Numbered from the stretch's first letter, positions 12,326 through 25,329 are shown. The stretch: DNA of 64,000 nucleotides from Cricetomys ansorgei (GCA_026225945.1 JAMJFZ010000597.1:1041501-1105500), one strand, 5' to 3'. Program-made: numbers and translations. The notes: a model not told the origin generated them from the letters alone.

Positions 12326-12640
12326 TGGTTGTTTTGAGCAATCTTGGGTGAAGGGTTTGCCTATGGCTTGATATTTTGTATTATCCGAAAGTGTTGGCTT
12401 TCTGTGGGGTGTGTTTGATTGCTCATGATCTGCACATGGTATCAGTAGAATACCTGAGGAGCTTAGGTAATAATAAAAACCTCTGAAATGAGACTCTCAG
12501 GGACCCACTGTCCAGGATGGTGCTTGTCATAATAGTGGTTCCCTCTGCTGAGGTCTGGCAGGATTTATAGCTATGGTAATGCCTCCTTGTCATCCTTGGT
12601 GAGCCATAACAACAGCATAACTACAGATGGTGTTCCACAT
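12326..12640 (+). mobile_element. Interspersed repeat, copy 2 of 3 (possible MaLR-type LTR)
   Basis: It aligns with 971-1312 and 42320-42605 through TTTTGTATTATCCG, TGCTCATGATCTGCAC, CCTGAGGAGC and GTTCCCTCTGCTGAGGTCTG. The family is probable but not confirmed. Confidence 0.5.
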
Positions 12641-14080
<1,440 letters not shown>

Positions 14081-14082
14081 TA

Positions 14083-14160
14083 CATTTTCATATATATATA
14101 TATGCATATATTTATATATGTATATGTATATATGTATGTGTATGTATACATATATATGAG
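14083..14160. repeat. AT/GT-rich imperfect microsatellite
   Basis: Alternating TATATA / TATGTA motifs with interruptions. Confidence 0.85.
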
Positions 14161-14469
14161 TTAATAAAAATTTAATAATTAATAAAGTAATAATAATAAA
14201 ATTATTAATAAAAGTTATATATTTTCATACAATGTACAATGATAACATCCTTTTCCCATTCCTCCCTTTTCCTCCCTCCCACCCTTGTACCCTCAAAAAA
14301 GAAAGATAAAAAAACCAACAGCAACAAAGAAAATTAAGCCAAGCTTCTGTGGCAGGAACACAGATGGAAGGCTTCACCATGGTCTTTGGCAGCAGAATGC
14401 TGCTCTGTATACTGTGACCTGGCTCATATTAGCTGGGGATGAAGCCTAACAGAGTTTGACCTGAAGTTG

Positions 14470-15625
14470 GACCTCACCACCCAAACCTGGACACCAAGCA
14501 GGCTCCCTGGTATCTTGCAAGTACCAGGGTATCCCACAGACCCCCTACTCCCACCATCCCACAGGAAGCAGGACCCTCTACAGGCAACTAGTCCAAGGAC
14601 CAGAACCTCACATGGGCACCTGTCATCCAGCAGTCACCAGAACTTCCCACATGCTCCAGCGCTTCAAACAGGCATCCAGACCTTCCTCAGGGACCCGGAT
14701 ATCTTATAGGCACACGGACATCCACAGACACTAGGACCCTCTGCAGGTACCAGGATCTACCCTAGGTACCAGGGGATCCCCCAGACACCCAGCAACCACA
14801 CAGACATCTGGATATCATGCAGGCACCCTGTCTCCCCACAGGCAACTGTGAGAATCTGGTCATCCCACCAGCACCTGGACAGCCCATAGGCATTAAGACC
14901 ACCCTTGGGCACAAGGGTTTCCCACAGGTGCCCAGAAATCCAGCAGGCACCTGGACATCCCTTAGGTACCAGGATATCACACAGGCACCCAGTCATGCAG
15001 CAGGCACCCTGGCCTCCTGTAGTCACCAAGGCCTCCCACTGGTAGCTTTAGTTCCCACAAGCATCCACATCCTGCAGGTACAAGGACCTCCCATGGGGTC
15101 CAGGAATCCCCATGGGTACCAGGACATCATACAGACATCTAGACATCCCATAGGCACCAGAACTTCCCTGAGGCTCCAGGGAATCCCTCAGATGTCTGGG
15201 TACCATGCATGCACTGGGCCAACCCACAGACACTCAGGCACCTTAGGGATACCTAGTTATCCTCCAGGTATCTGTATATTCTGCAGGCATACAGACATAA
15301 CAAAAGAACCCAGATTTCACACAGGCATGCAGCCATCCCTCAGGCACCAGGACATCACACAGGAACTTGGTCATCCAGCAGTCACTACACCTCCTATAGG
15401 TACCTGGGACTCTCACAGGCATGTGGGGTACCTGCAAGCACCCAGACATCCTTCAGGCATCAGGATCTCCCTTGGGCACCAGAATATTCCTTAGGAGCCT
15501 GGACTTCTTATAGGCACTATGATTCCCATCAGGCTCCAGAGAATCCAGCAGATACTTAGGCACCATGCAGGCCAATCCACAGGCACTCAGACATCTCAGA
15601 GGAACCTAGATATCCTGCAGGAACA
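14470..15625 (+). repeat. Degenerate minisatellite, about 19-bp period, block 1
   Basis: Successive units of 19 bp, sometimes 20-21, resembling AGGCACCNGGACATCCCNC. At about 14943-15017 four units of exactly 19 bp follow one another. The repeat is C/A-rich on the + strand and contains few stop codons, so long open frames appear on both strands; these do not look like genes. It lies inside the LINE-1 3' UTR. Confidence 0.85.
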
Positions 15626-15632
15626 CATACAT

Positions 15633-16000
15633 AGCTTCACTGACCAATGCATAGTCCATGTCCACTGTTTCTCATTCTAATCACAACTGACCACCGTCCT
15701 TTGTATCTATTGACAAGTCTAACACTGGAAAAGACCATCAATGTCTTTGCCTCTCAGAAGCCTGTATAACATCTCTGTCACTATGAAAACTATCTGATAG
15801 GGAGGAAGTTTCCTACTTGGTTTGAGATTGATTTCTAAATGCAATGGACCCAAAGTGTTTGGTGTCTTCAGGAGTAGGATCTTTCTATGTTTAATGGTAA
15901 CCAAGGGCAATGACAATAGCCTTTGTTATTTAGGGTTCCACCAGAGCCTCCTTCACAAATAAATCTGTATATAATATGACTATTGCACCTAAATACCACA
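15633..16000 (+). repeat. Internal duplication of LINE-1 3' UTR segment, copy 1
   Basis: A non-minisatellite segment from TTCACTGACCAATGCATAGTCC to CACCTAAATACCACA. It recurs about 703 bp later with roughly 90% identity by eye, and both copies follow minisatellite sequence. Confidence 0.85.
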
Positions 16001-16024
16001 ACACATATTGTTACCTGTCTCGGG

Positions 16025-16330
16025 GTCCAACACAGGGACTCAGGCATCCAGCAGTCACCAAAACTTCCCACAGGCATCTGGGGTACCCCAAGGTACCCAG
16101 ATATCCTGCAGGCACAGGATCTCCCCATGGGCACCATAGCATTCTTCAGGAGTATGGATATCCTTATAGGTACCATGATTTCCCCCAGGCTCCAGAGAAT
16201 ACAACAGACTCTAGTCACCATGCAGATATAAGGCCAACTCACAGGCACCTGGACATCTAAGAGGCTCCCAGATATCCTGAAGGCATCCAGACGTCCTGAA
16301 GATATCCTCCCAGACATCCAGCAGGCAAGA
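16025..16330 (+). repeat. Degenerate minisatellite, about 19-bp period, block 2
   Basis: The same AGGCACC/AGGTACC-type units as block 1, placed between the two copies of the duplicated 3' UTR segment. The higher-order unit (minisatellite plus flank) was therefore itself duplicated. Confidence 0.8.
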
Positions 16331-16335
16331 GGATA

Positions 16336-16704
16336 CAGTTTCACTGACAACTGTATAGTCCATGACCACTGTTTCTCGTCCTAATCATAACTGACTGTCG
16401 TCCTTTGTATATGTTGACAAGTCCAACACTGGAGAATACCATCAGTGTTTTTGCCTCTCAGCCTGTATAACACCTCTGTCACTATGAAAACTATCTGATA
16501 GGGAGGAAGTTTCCTACTTGATTTAAGATTGATTTCTAAATGCACTGGACCCAAAGTGTTTGGTGTCTTCAGGAGTAGGATCTTTCTATGTCATTATGGC
16601 AACCAAGGGCAATGACAATAGCTTTTGTTATTTAGGATTCCACCAGGGCCTCCTTCACAGATGACTCTGTATATGTTATGACTGTTGCACCTAAATACCG
16701 CAGT
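16336..16704 (+). repeat. Internal duplication of LINE-1 3' UTR segment, copy 2
   Basis: Aligns with 15633-16000. Beyond it the sequence continues into the normal LINE-1 3' end. Confidence 0.85.
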
Positions 16705-17119
16705 GTCTGTTGTAAATACACAATACTTAACAAGAAGAAGCCTGCCAAAATTCCAACCTGCATGGAGAAGGAGTTCACAATTCCCCACACCTAAATGAGT
16801 AGCTATTGGGAGTTCATAGCTGCTTGGGGAGAGAGAATAATTCTTCTGTGAGAATATGGCCACTGATAGGTTGCCCATATTCTAGTGGATGGCCTCAGAT
16901 CAATATACATATTGGTAGCACTAATTAAACTTAGTAGGCATTTAAACAATCAAAAGAGAAAGAAGATGAAGTTGGGGTGGTGACTTGGGGTAAATTTGTG
17001 GAGAGTTGTAGGGAGGATAGGAGCAGGTGAGACCACATTTCTTTGTATACATGTATGAAATTCTCAGTAACTTTTTAAAAGAAAAAATAAAAACCTAAAA
17101 ATTCAAAAAGGAAAGGTAA

Positions 17120-18620
17120 ACAACCTGAAGACTAAATTTTTGAGCTCATGTATTCAAATTTTTATATCTCCTTCCTTGCATGGGTTCACGATAAGTACAG
17201 TAGGACTTTGGGGAAATAAGATTTTGTGCAGGGAAACTCAAGGAATATATATACCTCTACCTAGCCTTACAATCCATGGGCAACATTGAGAGTCTGTCTA
17301 GTCCTGGGGGAGGTTTGAAAGTGTCATCCGTCTAGGTGACATAGCCTCCCCTGAAAATTCTACTCCTGGAAACTATATCGTAGTGAATCCTCACAAGCAT
17401 GTCCACAACCTGGCATTTCTGAACTCTTCCTCCATTAAAATGTCTGTGTGGTGTAAGTTCTTGTTTGTACCACAGGCTCTTGCCTAGAAGCTTCCACACA
17501 AAAGAGGTAGTGCCAGGATCTAGCCAAGAAGCAAGAGACGTCCATGGTGCCTCTGTCAAGTAATTAAAGATGCCATGTCTTCTGTGATGGCTACATGCAC
17601 ACATCATTCCTGTGCCTTCTAGGGCACTATTACTGATTTAATGGAGATGGACAATTACATAGGATGATGTAAGGTCTTCTTTCCTTACCCTTAAATATCA
17701 TTTGACACATATTTATTTGAATTTCCCATTTTGTTTCATATATACATTTCTCATTTTACCCTCTCATGTGTGTTCTTCAGTTGGAATGTGCCTATATTCT
17801 TGTGGCCACGAGACTGAGCTGCTCAGAGTTCTGGGAATGTGAAGAATCCGTCTCAGCTCATCACTCCTCTATTCTGGGACATTCTCACCTCTTACTTGGC
17901 TTCTTTCTTATCCTCCTTCCTTCCTCAGTCTCCCGTTATCCACTCATTTCACTACTACAGGCTGAAAAATGCTGCCCAACTTGTCCTATCTGTTAATTTT
18001 TAACTTTAGGAAAATTAAATACAAGATTTATTTGTTAATTACAGCAAAAGCATGCAAAAATGCTACAAGAGTTCAATAGCATAAACATAATGTCTTGGGA
18101 CTGATGCCCAACGGACATATTTCTTCTGACAAATTTTCTCCTGGGATGCTTATTAGATTTTGTGAATGCCATGTGCACGCCATGCCTAATGCTTGTCCCC
18201 AGCACACAATACACATTGTTTCTTCATTACCATGCTAAGGTTTGGTCAGTCAGCTGGCTCTGTGAGCTCCTTTCTATATGGAATCTCTTCTCATCTATTT
18301 GGGATTTTTTCATTTCTTCTCTGAGAACAATTCGCAGTAAATATCTATACTACTGTACATATTAATAAATGTGTCAATATAGTTATTTGTTATATCAAAC
18401 TTCTTTATATTTAAACTGTTATTTGCATTTATTGGTTATTTAAAATGAAAGTCTTCTTTGAGAAATTTTCATGTGAGTATATCAAGTATTTTGCCCAGAT
18501 TCACAGTCTCCCCACAATATTGTTCCTGACCTTCTGTTTCATTTCTTTTTGGCCCTTGCCAACTTTCTAATCTGGCACCTCAAATAACCTGTCCAAACCT
18601 ACACAGCTAGAACATGCAAA
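17120..18620. other. Upstream flank of unit 2, shared with unit 3
   Basis: About 17130-17370 resembles 22930-23190 plus 24463-24580, and about 17760-18170 resembles 26850-27240 (CTGAGCTGCTCAG, CACCTCTTAC, TTTCTTATCCTCCTTCC, AAAATTAAATA). Units 2 and 3 thus descend from one duplication. No gene is seen. Confidence 0.5.
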
Positions 18621-18799
18621 TGACTAGTGAGTATTGTTCTTCTTGTCACTTAGAATCTATGAAAGTTTGATAGTATACAATTATCATCTCAATACTTAGG
18701 AAACTGGGCAAAGTAAATCCCATATTAAATGTGAGAGAAACATAGGTCTTCAGAACTGGCTAAGCAACAGAAGACCTCAGGACAGCAAACCAGGAAACA

Positions 18800-18960
18800 T
18801 ACACAAGAGGATTCATTAACTTACTACTTTCTTGGAAAACATTTCCAGGAGAGGCCTTTTCAGCTGGGAGATAAATCCCTCTGAATATACACACAATAGA
18901 AATCAAGAGTAGGTCATGGGATAAGAAGACAATGCAGAGTACTCCTGGGCAATTCCTGGT
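18800..18960 (+). promoter_or_regulatory. Conserved upstream block of gene 2 (putative OR promoter)
   Basis: ATTCATTAA at 18811-18819, TTCCAGGAGA at about 18843-18852 (weak O/E-like) and the core GCTGGGAGATAAATCCCTCT near 18863-18882. The matching GTGAGG first-exon donor seen after the gene 1 block is not recognisable here. Confidence 0.5.
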
Positions 18961-19417
18961 TTACTTGGAGAGGGTTAGTTAGAGAACAAAGAGGCCTTTT
19001 AGTCAGCAATTTCTGTTCCTACTTCCTTCACGTATCTTTGATTTCTGCTTACAAATGGAAGCAGGGACTAAGAAAACTGAACATCAGGACATAGGAGTGG
19101 CATTAAAATGATAGGAAACTTGAGGGGAATCCACCCAGGCAACCTGTCAAATAGAAGCTGTTTCTACTACTTCACTACAGAAGGTCAATAAAAAAGCTTC
19201 ATACTAAACTATCCAAATGCTGTTAGCTACTGGCTGTTTCCACTGCCATTACTGCCATTATCTGAAGATGGGATGAAGGAGTAGAATATCTCTGAAACAG
19301 AACATTTGATGAACTCCTGTTGTATTTTGTCAACAGGACAAACAAACCAAGTAACCATTGCTGAAGAAAACCATATCTTCCCTTCCAGTTTGTTTTGAAA
19401 TATCCTTACTCTTCAAG

Positions 19418-19452
19418 TATCTCAATGGAACCTGAGCTTCTCACCACTGGAG
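19418..19452 (+). other. Putative noncoding exon 2 of gene 2, donor altered
   Basis: It aligns with exon 2 of the other units (TCTCAATGGA, CTTCTCACCACTGGAG). Where the others have GAG|GTAAG, this copy reads GAG|ATAAG at 19450-19457, so the first base of the GT donor is changed. The acceptor side (CTTACTCTTCAAG) is still plausible. If the alignment is right, this exon should be skipped or use another donor. Confidence 0.5.
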
Positions 19453-19881
19453 ATAAGAAATTTGTGTCTCTTTTAGTGAAATATGAAGCCCTGAGTGTGT
19501 TGTGGAAATACGTAGAGTGTGAAGCAGACCCTAAAGACTGGAACTACAGCATCAAATTCACTGTAGTGTTGGGATTATTGCTCTTTCAACCTCACTATTT
19601 TATTCTCTTAATATCAGTGAATAATCAATTAGGACTGATAAAATTTCTGTGTGTAGTCTAACACTGACTACTACTTTCCAGGCAGTAATATCAATATCTG
19701 TCTTCAGAACTTTTATCCAATACACTCTAAAGCCTGAAAGTTGGAAATAATGAAAGAAAGCTGTTATCTTGTTGGGGTTATGTTGGTATCATAGGGAGTT
19801 TCTGACACTATAAATTAGAGTCTATATTAATAAAATTTAACCAAGCTATCTTTTTCTAGGCAACCAAAGAAATCAGGCAGA

Positions 19882-20835
19882 ATGGAGTTTTTGAACTCCA
19901 CCTTCAGAAGTGGCTTCATCTTGGTGGGGATTCTGGATGACAGTGGCTCTCCTGTACTGCTCTGTGCCACAATCACAGCCCTATACACATTGGCTCTGAC
20001 CAGCAATGGACTGCTGCTCCTGGTCATCACAGTGGATGCCCGGCTCCATGTGCCCATGTATTTCCTTCTCTGGCAGCTGTCTCTCATGGACCTCCTCCTA
20101 ACATCAGTTATCACTCCAAAGGCTGTGATGAATTTTATTCTGAGAGACAATACCATATCCTTTGGGGGCTGTGCCCTTCAGATGTTCCTGGAATTTGTAC
20201 TGGGTGGGGCAGAGGACCTCCTTCTAGTCTTCATGGCCTATGATAGGTATGTGGCCATTTGTCATCCTCTGAACTACACAATCTTAATGAGTCACAAAGT
20301 CTGCTGGCTCATGGTAGCCACATCATGGATCCTGGCAATCCAGATGGCCCTAGGATTTACCATCAACACCATGCAATACTCTTTCTGCAAATCCCGGCAT
20401 ATCAGGCACCTGTTCTGTGAGATCCCTCCCTTGCTGGAGCTGGCCTGTGCAGACACATCTACTTATGAACTTGTTATTTATTCGGTGGGTGTGCTCATGT
20501 TGATTCTCCCTCTGACTGCCATCTTTTTCTCTTATGTTCGAATTTTGCACACTGTGCTCCATATGCCTTTAAATGAGGGCAGGAAGAAAGCCCTTGTCAC
20601 CTGCTCTTCCCACCTGACTGTGGTTGGACTGTACTATGGGGCCCTTGCGGTCATGTATGTCCTACCACATTCTTACCACAACCCCAAGCGAGACAATGTC
20701 CTCTCGGTTTTCTACACAATTGTTACCCCAGCTCTGAACCCCCTCATCTACAGTCTGAGGAATAAAGAAGTGACTGGGGCTTTGAAGAGAGTCCTGGGAA
20801 ATACATGCTGCCATCACCCTGTACATTCAGGTTAG
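19882..20835 (+). CDS. Olfactory receptor, OR2AG-like (gene 2)
   Basis: A 317-residue intact odorant receptor with all family marks: NST glycosylation site at 5-7, SNG at 41-43, HVPMY at 56-60, MAYDRYVAIC at 118-127, KALVTCSSH at 236-244 and NPLIY at 286-290. It is the most divergent intact copy of the array: TM4 has IQMALGFTINT where the paralogues have SLSALGYT-type residues, TM5 has FFSYVRILHT, and the C-tail after residue 306 is unrelated (cysteine- and histidine-rich, two residues longer). The start is supported by the acceptor TTTTTCTAG ending at 19859, 22 bp before the ATG. AATAAA at 20919-20924 gives a short 3' UTR. A separate odour specificity is plausible but inferred. Confidence 0.95.
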   Translation: MEFLNSTFRSGFILVGILDDSGSPVLLCATITALYTLALTSNGLLLLVITVDARLHVPMYFLLWQLSLMDLLLTSVITPKAVMNFILRDNTISFGGCALQMFLEFVLGGAEDLLLVFMAYDRYVAICHPLNYTILMSHKVCWLMVATSWILAIQMALGFTINTMQYSFCKSRHIRHLFCEIPPLLELACADTSTYELVIYSVGVLMLILPLTAIFFSYVRILHTVLHMPLNEGRKKALVTCSSHLTVVGLYYGALAVMYVLPHSYHNPKRDNVLSVFYTIVTPALNPLIYSLRNKEVTGALKRVLGNTCCHHPVHSG

Positions 20836-20929
20836 TTCCATTATCCCTCTTCCAAACTTAGTGTCTCTTCTCATCAGAAGGATTCTGCTATTAATGTAAT
20901 ATTCCTGAATACATGGACAATAAAATTGT

Positions 20930-22200
20930 GTATCTTTGATTGGAAAATATGACAGTGCAGCAATCTTTTAAATAACTCCTTGAACATTATTTTTCCAAGG
21001 GATTTATTTATTAGGATAAGATTCACACTGTTTAGAGTTTCTCTTCTTGGTCTCTATTTTCCAATATACTTGTTTAGATAAAAAGATCTAAATGGACATG
21101 AATCCTGATATTTTACATCACACTAGACTAAGAACTATAGAAAATAGCTTCAAGTAGTGATTCATATATTATTAGAGAAGACGATTGAGGTTTACAAAAA
21201 TTTTAAATCAAAGAATATAAGTCAAATGCAATATTGACAGTCGTAGGTTTGTCTAGTGGCTACTAGATAAAAGACTATGTTCTCTCTTCCTCTTTTTGTA
21301 AGTGACACCTGTTTTGGATGCTCTGACAGATGCTATTACTTTGAGACAAGGGAGATCTTTGCTCTCTCTCTCTCTGTCTCTCTCTCTCTGTGTATCTCTG
21401 TTCCTGTCTGTCTGCATTGATGGAAATTGAAGTATATGCTTCTTTTGTATATAATAAAAACAAACATCTGAATAAAGCCACACTTTTAAAATTTTTTCAT
21501 AAGCATGTCTTGAAAAATCTTTGTAATTTCTATGGGTCCATTATGCTTTGTGTGTTTATCTGGCGTAAACATTACACAGTGTGTACACATCTCATAATAT
21601 CATATGATACCTCTTATATATGCATCACTTTCATAGTTTTGTATTAGCTGAAGCTATATTAGGACAGACATGGTAGCTGATAGCCCTGTTTTGAAGTCTT
21701 ATTAATTTGGAGGTCAATGTTAGATTTTTAGATTACAGAAAAATTCAGTGGACAAAATTTAAGCACTGACATTTTTTTCCAGGAACCCAACATTAAGAAC
21801 TATAACAACTGGGGTCTAACCAGAGGGAAAGTAGAACAGAAAATGTTCCCAAATTTGCAAGGTGGCTTCTTATACAGAAAAATATGGGTGAAGATGATTA
21901 GCTGATATCTAGGGCAAGATCTTAAAAAAGTGAAGGGCTAAATCCATCACCATATTTCCTTTAACTACTATCCTTATCAGAAAGTCCTTCCCAGACTCTA
22001 GAGCCATGGGATTTTGACTAATATTACAGTACTAGGCATGAATATTGTCCTGTAGAACATATCTCAGATTCAACTAGAAACCAGTTGGTTACCCCATAAT
22101 AGTCATGCCACTTTTTTACTAGGCACATTTTTTTTCTGATAAGTCAGTATTGTAGTATGCAATTTTCCCCTCTTGGTAAGAATACTGATATATTTTCTCC
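20930..22200. other. Intergenic DNA downstream of gene 2, no gene
   Basis: AT-rich, with a CT-rich microsatellite at 21364-21391. No recognisable repeat family over most of it. Confidence 0.4.
21364..21391. repeat. (CT)n simple repeat
   Basis: CT-repeat with GTCT interruptions. Confidence 0.85.
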
Positions 22201-22219
22201 ATGAGCAGCCTTCATAGCA

Positions 22220-22915
22220 CATCTGACACTGAAAGCTAGCCACCAGAGATGGAGATTCCCAGTCAGTTTTAGATCAACTTCTAAATACACTGCATGCAAA
22301 GTGTATGTTGTCTTTGGCAGCAGGGTCTTTCCATGTCCTTAGTATAATCAAGCGCAGCACACAGAGTGCTATTTTGAGTGCCCCTGAGCCTTTACTGAGA
22401 ATTCTGTGCCTGTGACAGAAACATTATATCCATGAACTCACAGCAACTGTGATGTTCTATATAAGACTTGACAAGATCAAGACTGCCAAAATTCTAATAA
22501 GGATGGAGAAAGAATTCATGAACCTCCATCCCAATTTGTTGAATTCTGAAATCTGGAAAATAGGAAAAATGACCATGTATCTTTTTTCTTGCTAATTTAA
22601 AAATGTTAATTCGTTCTTTGGGAAGAAAATAATTATTCTTGGGAGTTTGGCCTCTGGTGGTTTACCCATGCTACTGTGGATATCATCGTACCCATGCACA
22701 CACTTGTGGCACAAATTGGACCTAGTGGGCTATTAAGCATAAAGAAGAGGATGTGAAATCAGGAGAGGTTCTTCTGAGAGAGGATTTGTAGAGCAGTTGA
22801 AGGGGAGAAGTAGGAGGTTTGACCATACTTCATTGTACACATATCTAAAATTCAAAAGAATAGATTTTAAGAAAAGAAAAAATAATAAAAATAAAAATAG
22901 AAAACTATGCAAACA
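22220..22915 (+). mobile_element. LINE-1 3' UTR fragment
   Basis: The same 3' UTR text as at 14230-17115 in short form (GCAAAGTGTATGTTGTCTTT, CATGAACTCACAGCAACTGT, TTCATTGTACACATATCTAA), ending in a long A-rich tail at about 22855-22915. It lacks the minisatellite. Confidence 0.7.
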
Positions 22916-22939
22916 TAAAGTCTATTAAAAATGTTCTCA

Positions 22940-23192
22940 GATTCTCACATTCTTCCTGTGGAGATACATGATAAAAGATAGCACAGTGGGACTATGGGGG
23001 TGAGATGTATGACCAGGGATGCTCAAGGAAAGCCAACCACTGCCTAGCATTATTGATCCTGGGTAAATGTAAATCCATGTCATTTAGATTCTCATATCTC
23101 CTCTCCTGTGGATATTATGATGTAGCATAGCACAGTAGGATTATTGAGGGGGTGGAGGTAGGCTTCTCAAGGACATCTAACCAGTGCCTAGC
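22940..23192 (+). repeat. Imperfect local duplication (about 140 bp)
   Basis: Two successive related segments, about 22945-23066 and 23085-23192. Landmarks are CTCCTGTGGA or TTCCTGTGGA, AGCACAGT, CTCAAGGA and CAGTGCCTAGC or CACTGCCTAGC. The second is interrupted by the solo LTR and resumes after it. Confidence 0.7.
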
Positions 23193-24462
23193 TGCGGGGG
23201 TCTGAGTCCAGCTCTAGTTCCTGCGATGGGTTCCTCAGCTTCCACGAAGGAGGATAAACAACCAAAACTATGACAAGTGAGCACAGTACCTCACTCTTCT
23301 ATGGGACCCTTAGTTGGCAAGCTTAATGCTCTTTAATAAGACACATAGAATATGTCTTATGGTGATTATGACATGCAAGAGTGCTTTTTAATAGTAAATT
23401 AAAGAAAGATAAAGAAAAGCAAAGAATAAAATCAAAGAAAATAGCAATGTGCACAGTAAGGGAATAAAACAAAGTTTCTCTAAGCTAGCAATCCAACTCT
23501 CTAGGCCTTGCAATCTATTCTCCTCAGTTAGTTCATTCCTCTCGTCTCTCCTGTCTGTCTGTCTCTGTCTCTATGTCCGTTGTCCTTGTCATCATCCTCA
23601 CCCTCATCCATTCTTCTTGTCTCGTTCTCTCGTTCCTCTTCTTGTTCTTCATTCTTCTTCTGACCAAGACTTTTCTGTAGCTTAAGTAGCACACTGCAGG
23701 AATGTTTATCTAAGGATGCAGATCTCAGGCATATCTCAAAACAGGAACCAGTGCGAAGGTGTCTTTCCTCCTTACGGCTGCAGGCTTCAAGGTTTCTTAG
23801 TTCTCATCAAAGAGTAAACAATACAAGATCAATTAGTGGATGGTAGGGATGTCACTGCCAAGGGAAGATTTTATGGTTTTTTGTTCCTTGGTATGTATCT
23901 ATTCTTCTGAATCAAAGCTCTAAATTTCTAATCTTGTCTGGTGGCCTGGCTAAGTTGAAGGCTATTTTTCTCTTTAAGTCCTGGGAATGTTTACTTTTAA
24001 GTTAGTGCAGGCTTGCTATATTCTTCGTTAGTGAAGGGCTAATTGTCTGCTTGTTTTTCCAGGTGCACTAGCTTTCTAACTAAGCTCTCTGGCTTCCATC
24101 TATTAAGGCTTATCTCTTTCTGGGAAGATCAGCATTTACTCCAGGAATAGCTTTATGATGCACTTGCACCAAACCTGGATTACTCTCACATTCCAGGACT
24201 TGGAAGTCCGGATGTGATTACAATTTACTTCTGAATAGCATGGCTGTGTTTCATTCCAGCCCACAGTGGCCAGCTCAGGGATTAATTTTGATATTACTAT
24301 TAGGCTTATGCAGATCTTATTATTGATGAGAAAACATATGTCACCATACAGTAAAGATAAGAAAGGGGCAAAGCAGTTAAGGAATTCCAGTTCCCGACAG
24401 CGGATGCCCAGGAACCTTGTCAAGCTGAAGCGTCCATAGTCTGGGTAACCTGGATCCCAACA
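23193..24462 (-). mobile_element. Solo endogenous-retrovirus LTR (class II-like)
   Basis: A 1270-bp insertion with TG..CA ends and an exact 6-bp target-site duplication, CCTAGC, at 23187-23192 and 24463-24468. A paralogous unoccupied site, GCCTAGCATTATTGATCC, lies at about 23042-23059. Read on the - strand it starts TGTTGGGATCC and ends GACCCCCGCA, the style of rodent class II (ERVK-like) LTRs, and an ATTAAA lies before the 3' part; this favours the - orientation. A 6-bp duplication is usual for that class. No gag, pol or env sequence adjoins it, so it is a solo LTR. The family name is not known to me. Confidence 0.8.
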
Positions 24463-24469
24463 CCTAGCA

Positions 24470-25260
24470 TTATTGCTCCTGGGTAGGAATGAATTGAGAT
24501 CTTGTTCTGGATGTGGTTTAACAGTGTCATCCTCCCAGGTAGCATGACCTCTGGAAGTGTTGCCCCTGAAATATGAATCTTTCATTTTTTGTTTATATTT
24601 ATTGCCATTAAATTATTATATAAAATGTTATGAGAGTAACCAACCAATTTTTGATTGGATGTAAGACCCACCCCATGATATGGAACTTAACATACCTGAC
24701 ACTGCTAAAGTGGGCAAGAACCTGAGACAAGATAGCTCATGGGCCCAGGTGAAAACCTTATACTATTATAATGCTAAAGTTAAAGATAAAGATAAAGATA
24801 AAATGACTCCTGATGCCATACTGCCCCTTTCAACATAAATCAGAGAAGCTTCTTCTTGAAATAGATAGGAGTTAATATAGAATCCAACAACTGGACTATG
24901 TGAAGAGAGCAAAAGACATTGGAACACACAGCTCTAAATGGGATGTCTCCATTGCAATTGCCTCTCAAGATTGAGGTATCTATGTGGAAGAGGAGGTAGA
25001 AAGACTCTAAGAGTTAGAAGTGGTAAATGACTCCAGGGAAATAGTGTCTTCCAAACTCTACAAGACATATGAACTAACAGAAATTGTGGCAGCATGCACA
25101 ATATGTGTACAAGTTAAAGCCAGACAGAGTCCCAGAATAGGGAAGGGGAAGTGGACATGCCACCCCACTCCTGACCAAGAAGCTATTTTATTCTATTATT
25201 TTGTTAACAATAATTTCTCTGCCTTTGACCTGGATTTCCTCTCCTTCCTCTATACCTATT
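24470..25260 (-). mobile_element. Interspersed rodent repeat family X, reverse copy
   Basis: From about 24600 the sequence is the reverse complement of text seen on the + strand near 49270-49720 (GAACTAACAG..CTGTGGCAGCATGCACA, CTCTAAGAGTTAGAAG). The family is probably LINE-1- or LTR-associated but unassigned. It also holds a short (AAAGAT)n run at 24779-24800. Confidence 0.45.
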
Positions 25261-25329
25261 ATTCATAGTCCTTTCACGTATTCCAAGTTTCCTGGATATT
25301 TTGTGCTTGCATATTTTTAGGTTTAACAT

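Larger units (their letters stand above)
14230..17115 (+). mobile_element. LINE-1 3' UTR (Lx-like), expanded
   Basis: The left part (CTTCACCATGGTCTTTGGCA at about 14371) and the right end (TTTCTTTGTATACATGTATG then an A-rich tail near 17040-17115) are typical of rodent LINE-1 3' UTRs. The middle holds a 19-bp-period minisatellite and a roughly 0.7-kb internal tandem duplication, described separately. No ORF2 remains. About 350 bp of its 3' UTR text recurs in shorter form at 22230-22910. Confidence 0.7.

Noticed and set aside
14817..15494. 225-residue open frame with repeating motifs, plus several reverse-strand frames nearby
   Set aside because: It is produced by the 19-bp minisatellite, whose unit almost lacks stop codons. 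The frame rotates through all phases unit by unit, so no conserved peptide repeat exists. It lies in a LINE-1 3' UTR.
14470..16330. Regular short repeats resembling a CRISPR array
   Set aside because: Adjacent degenerate units without unique spacers, in a mammalian LINE-1. This is a minisatellite.
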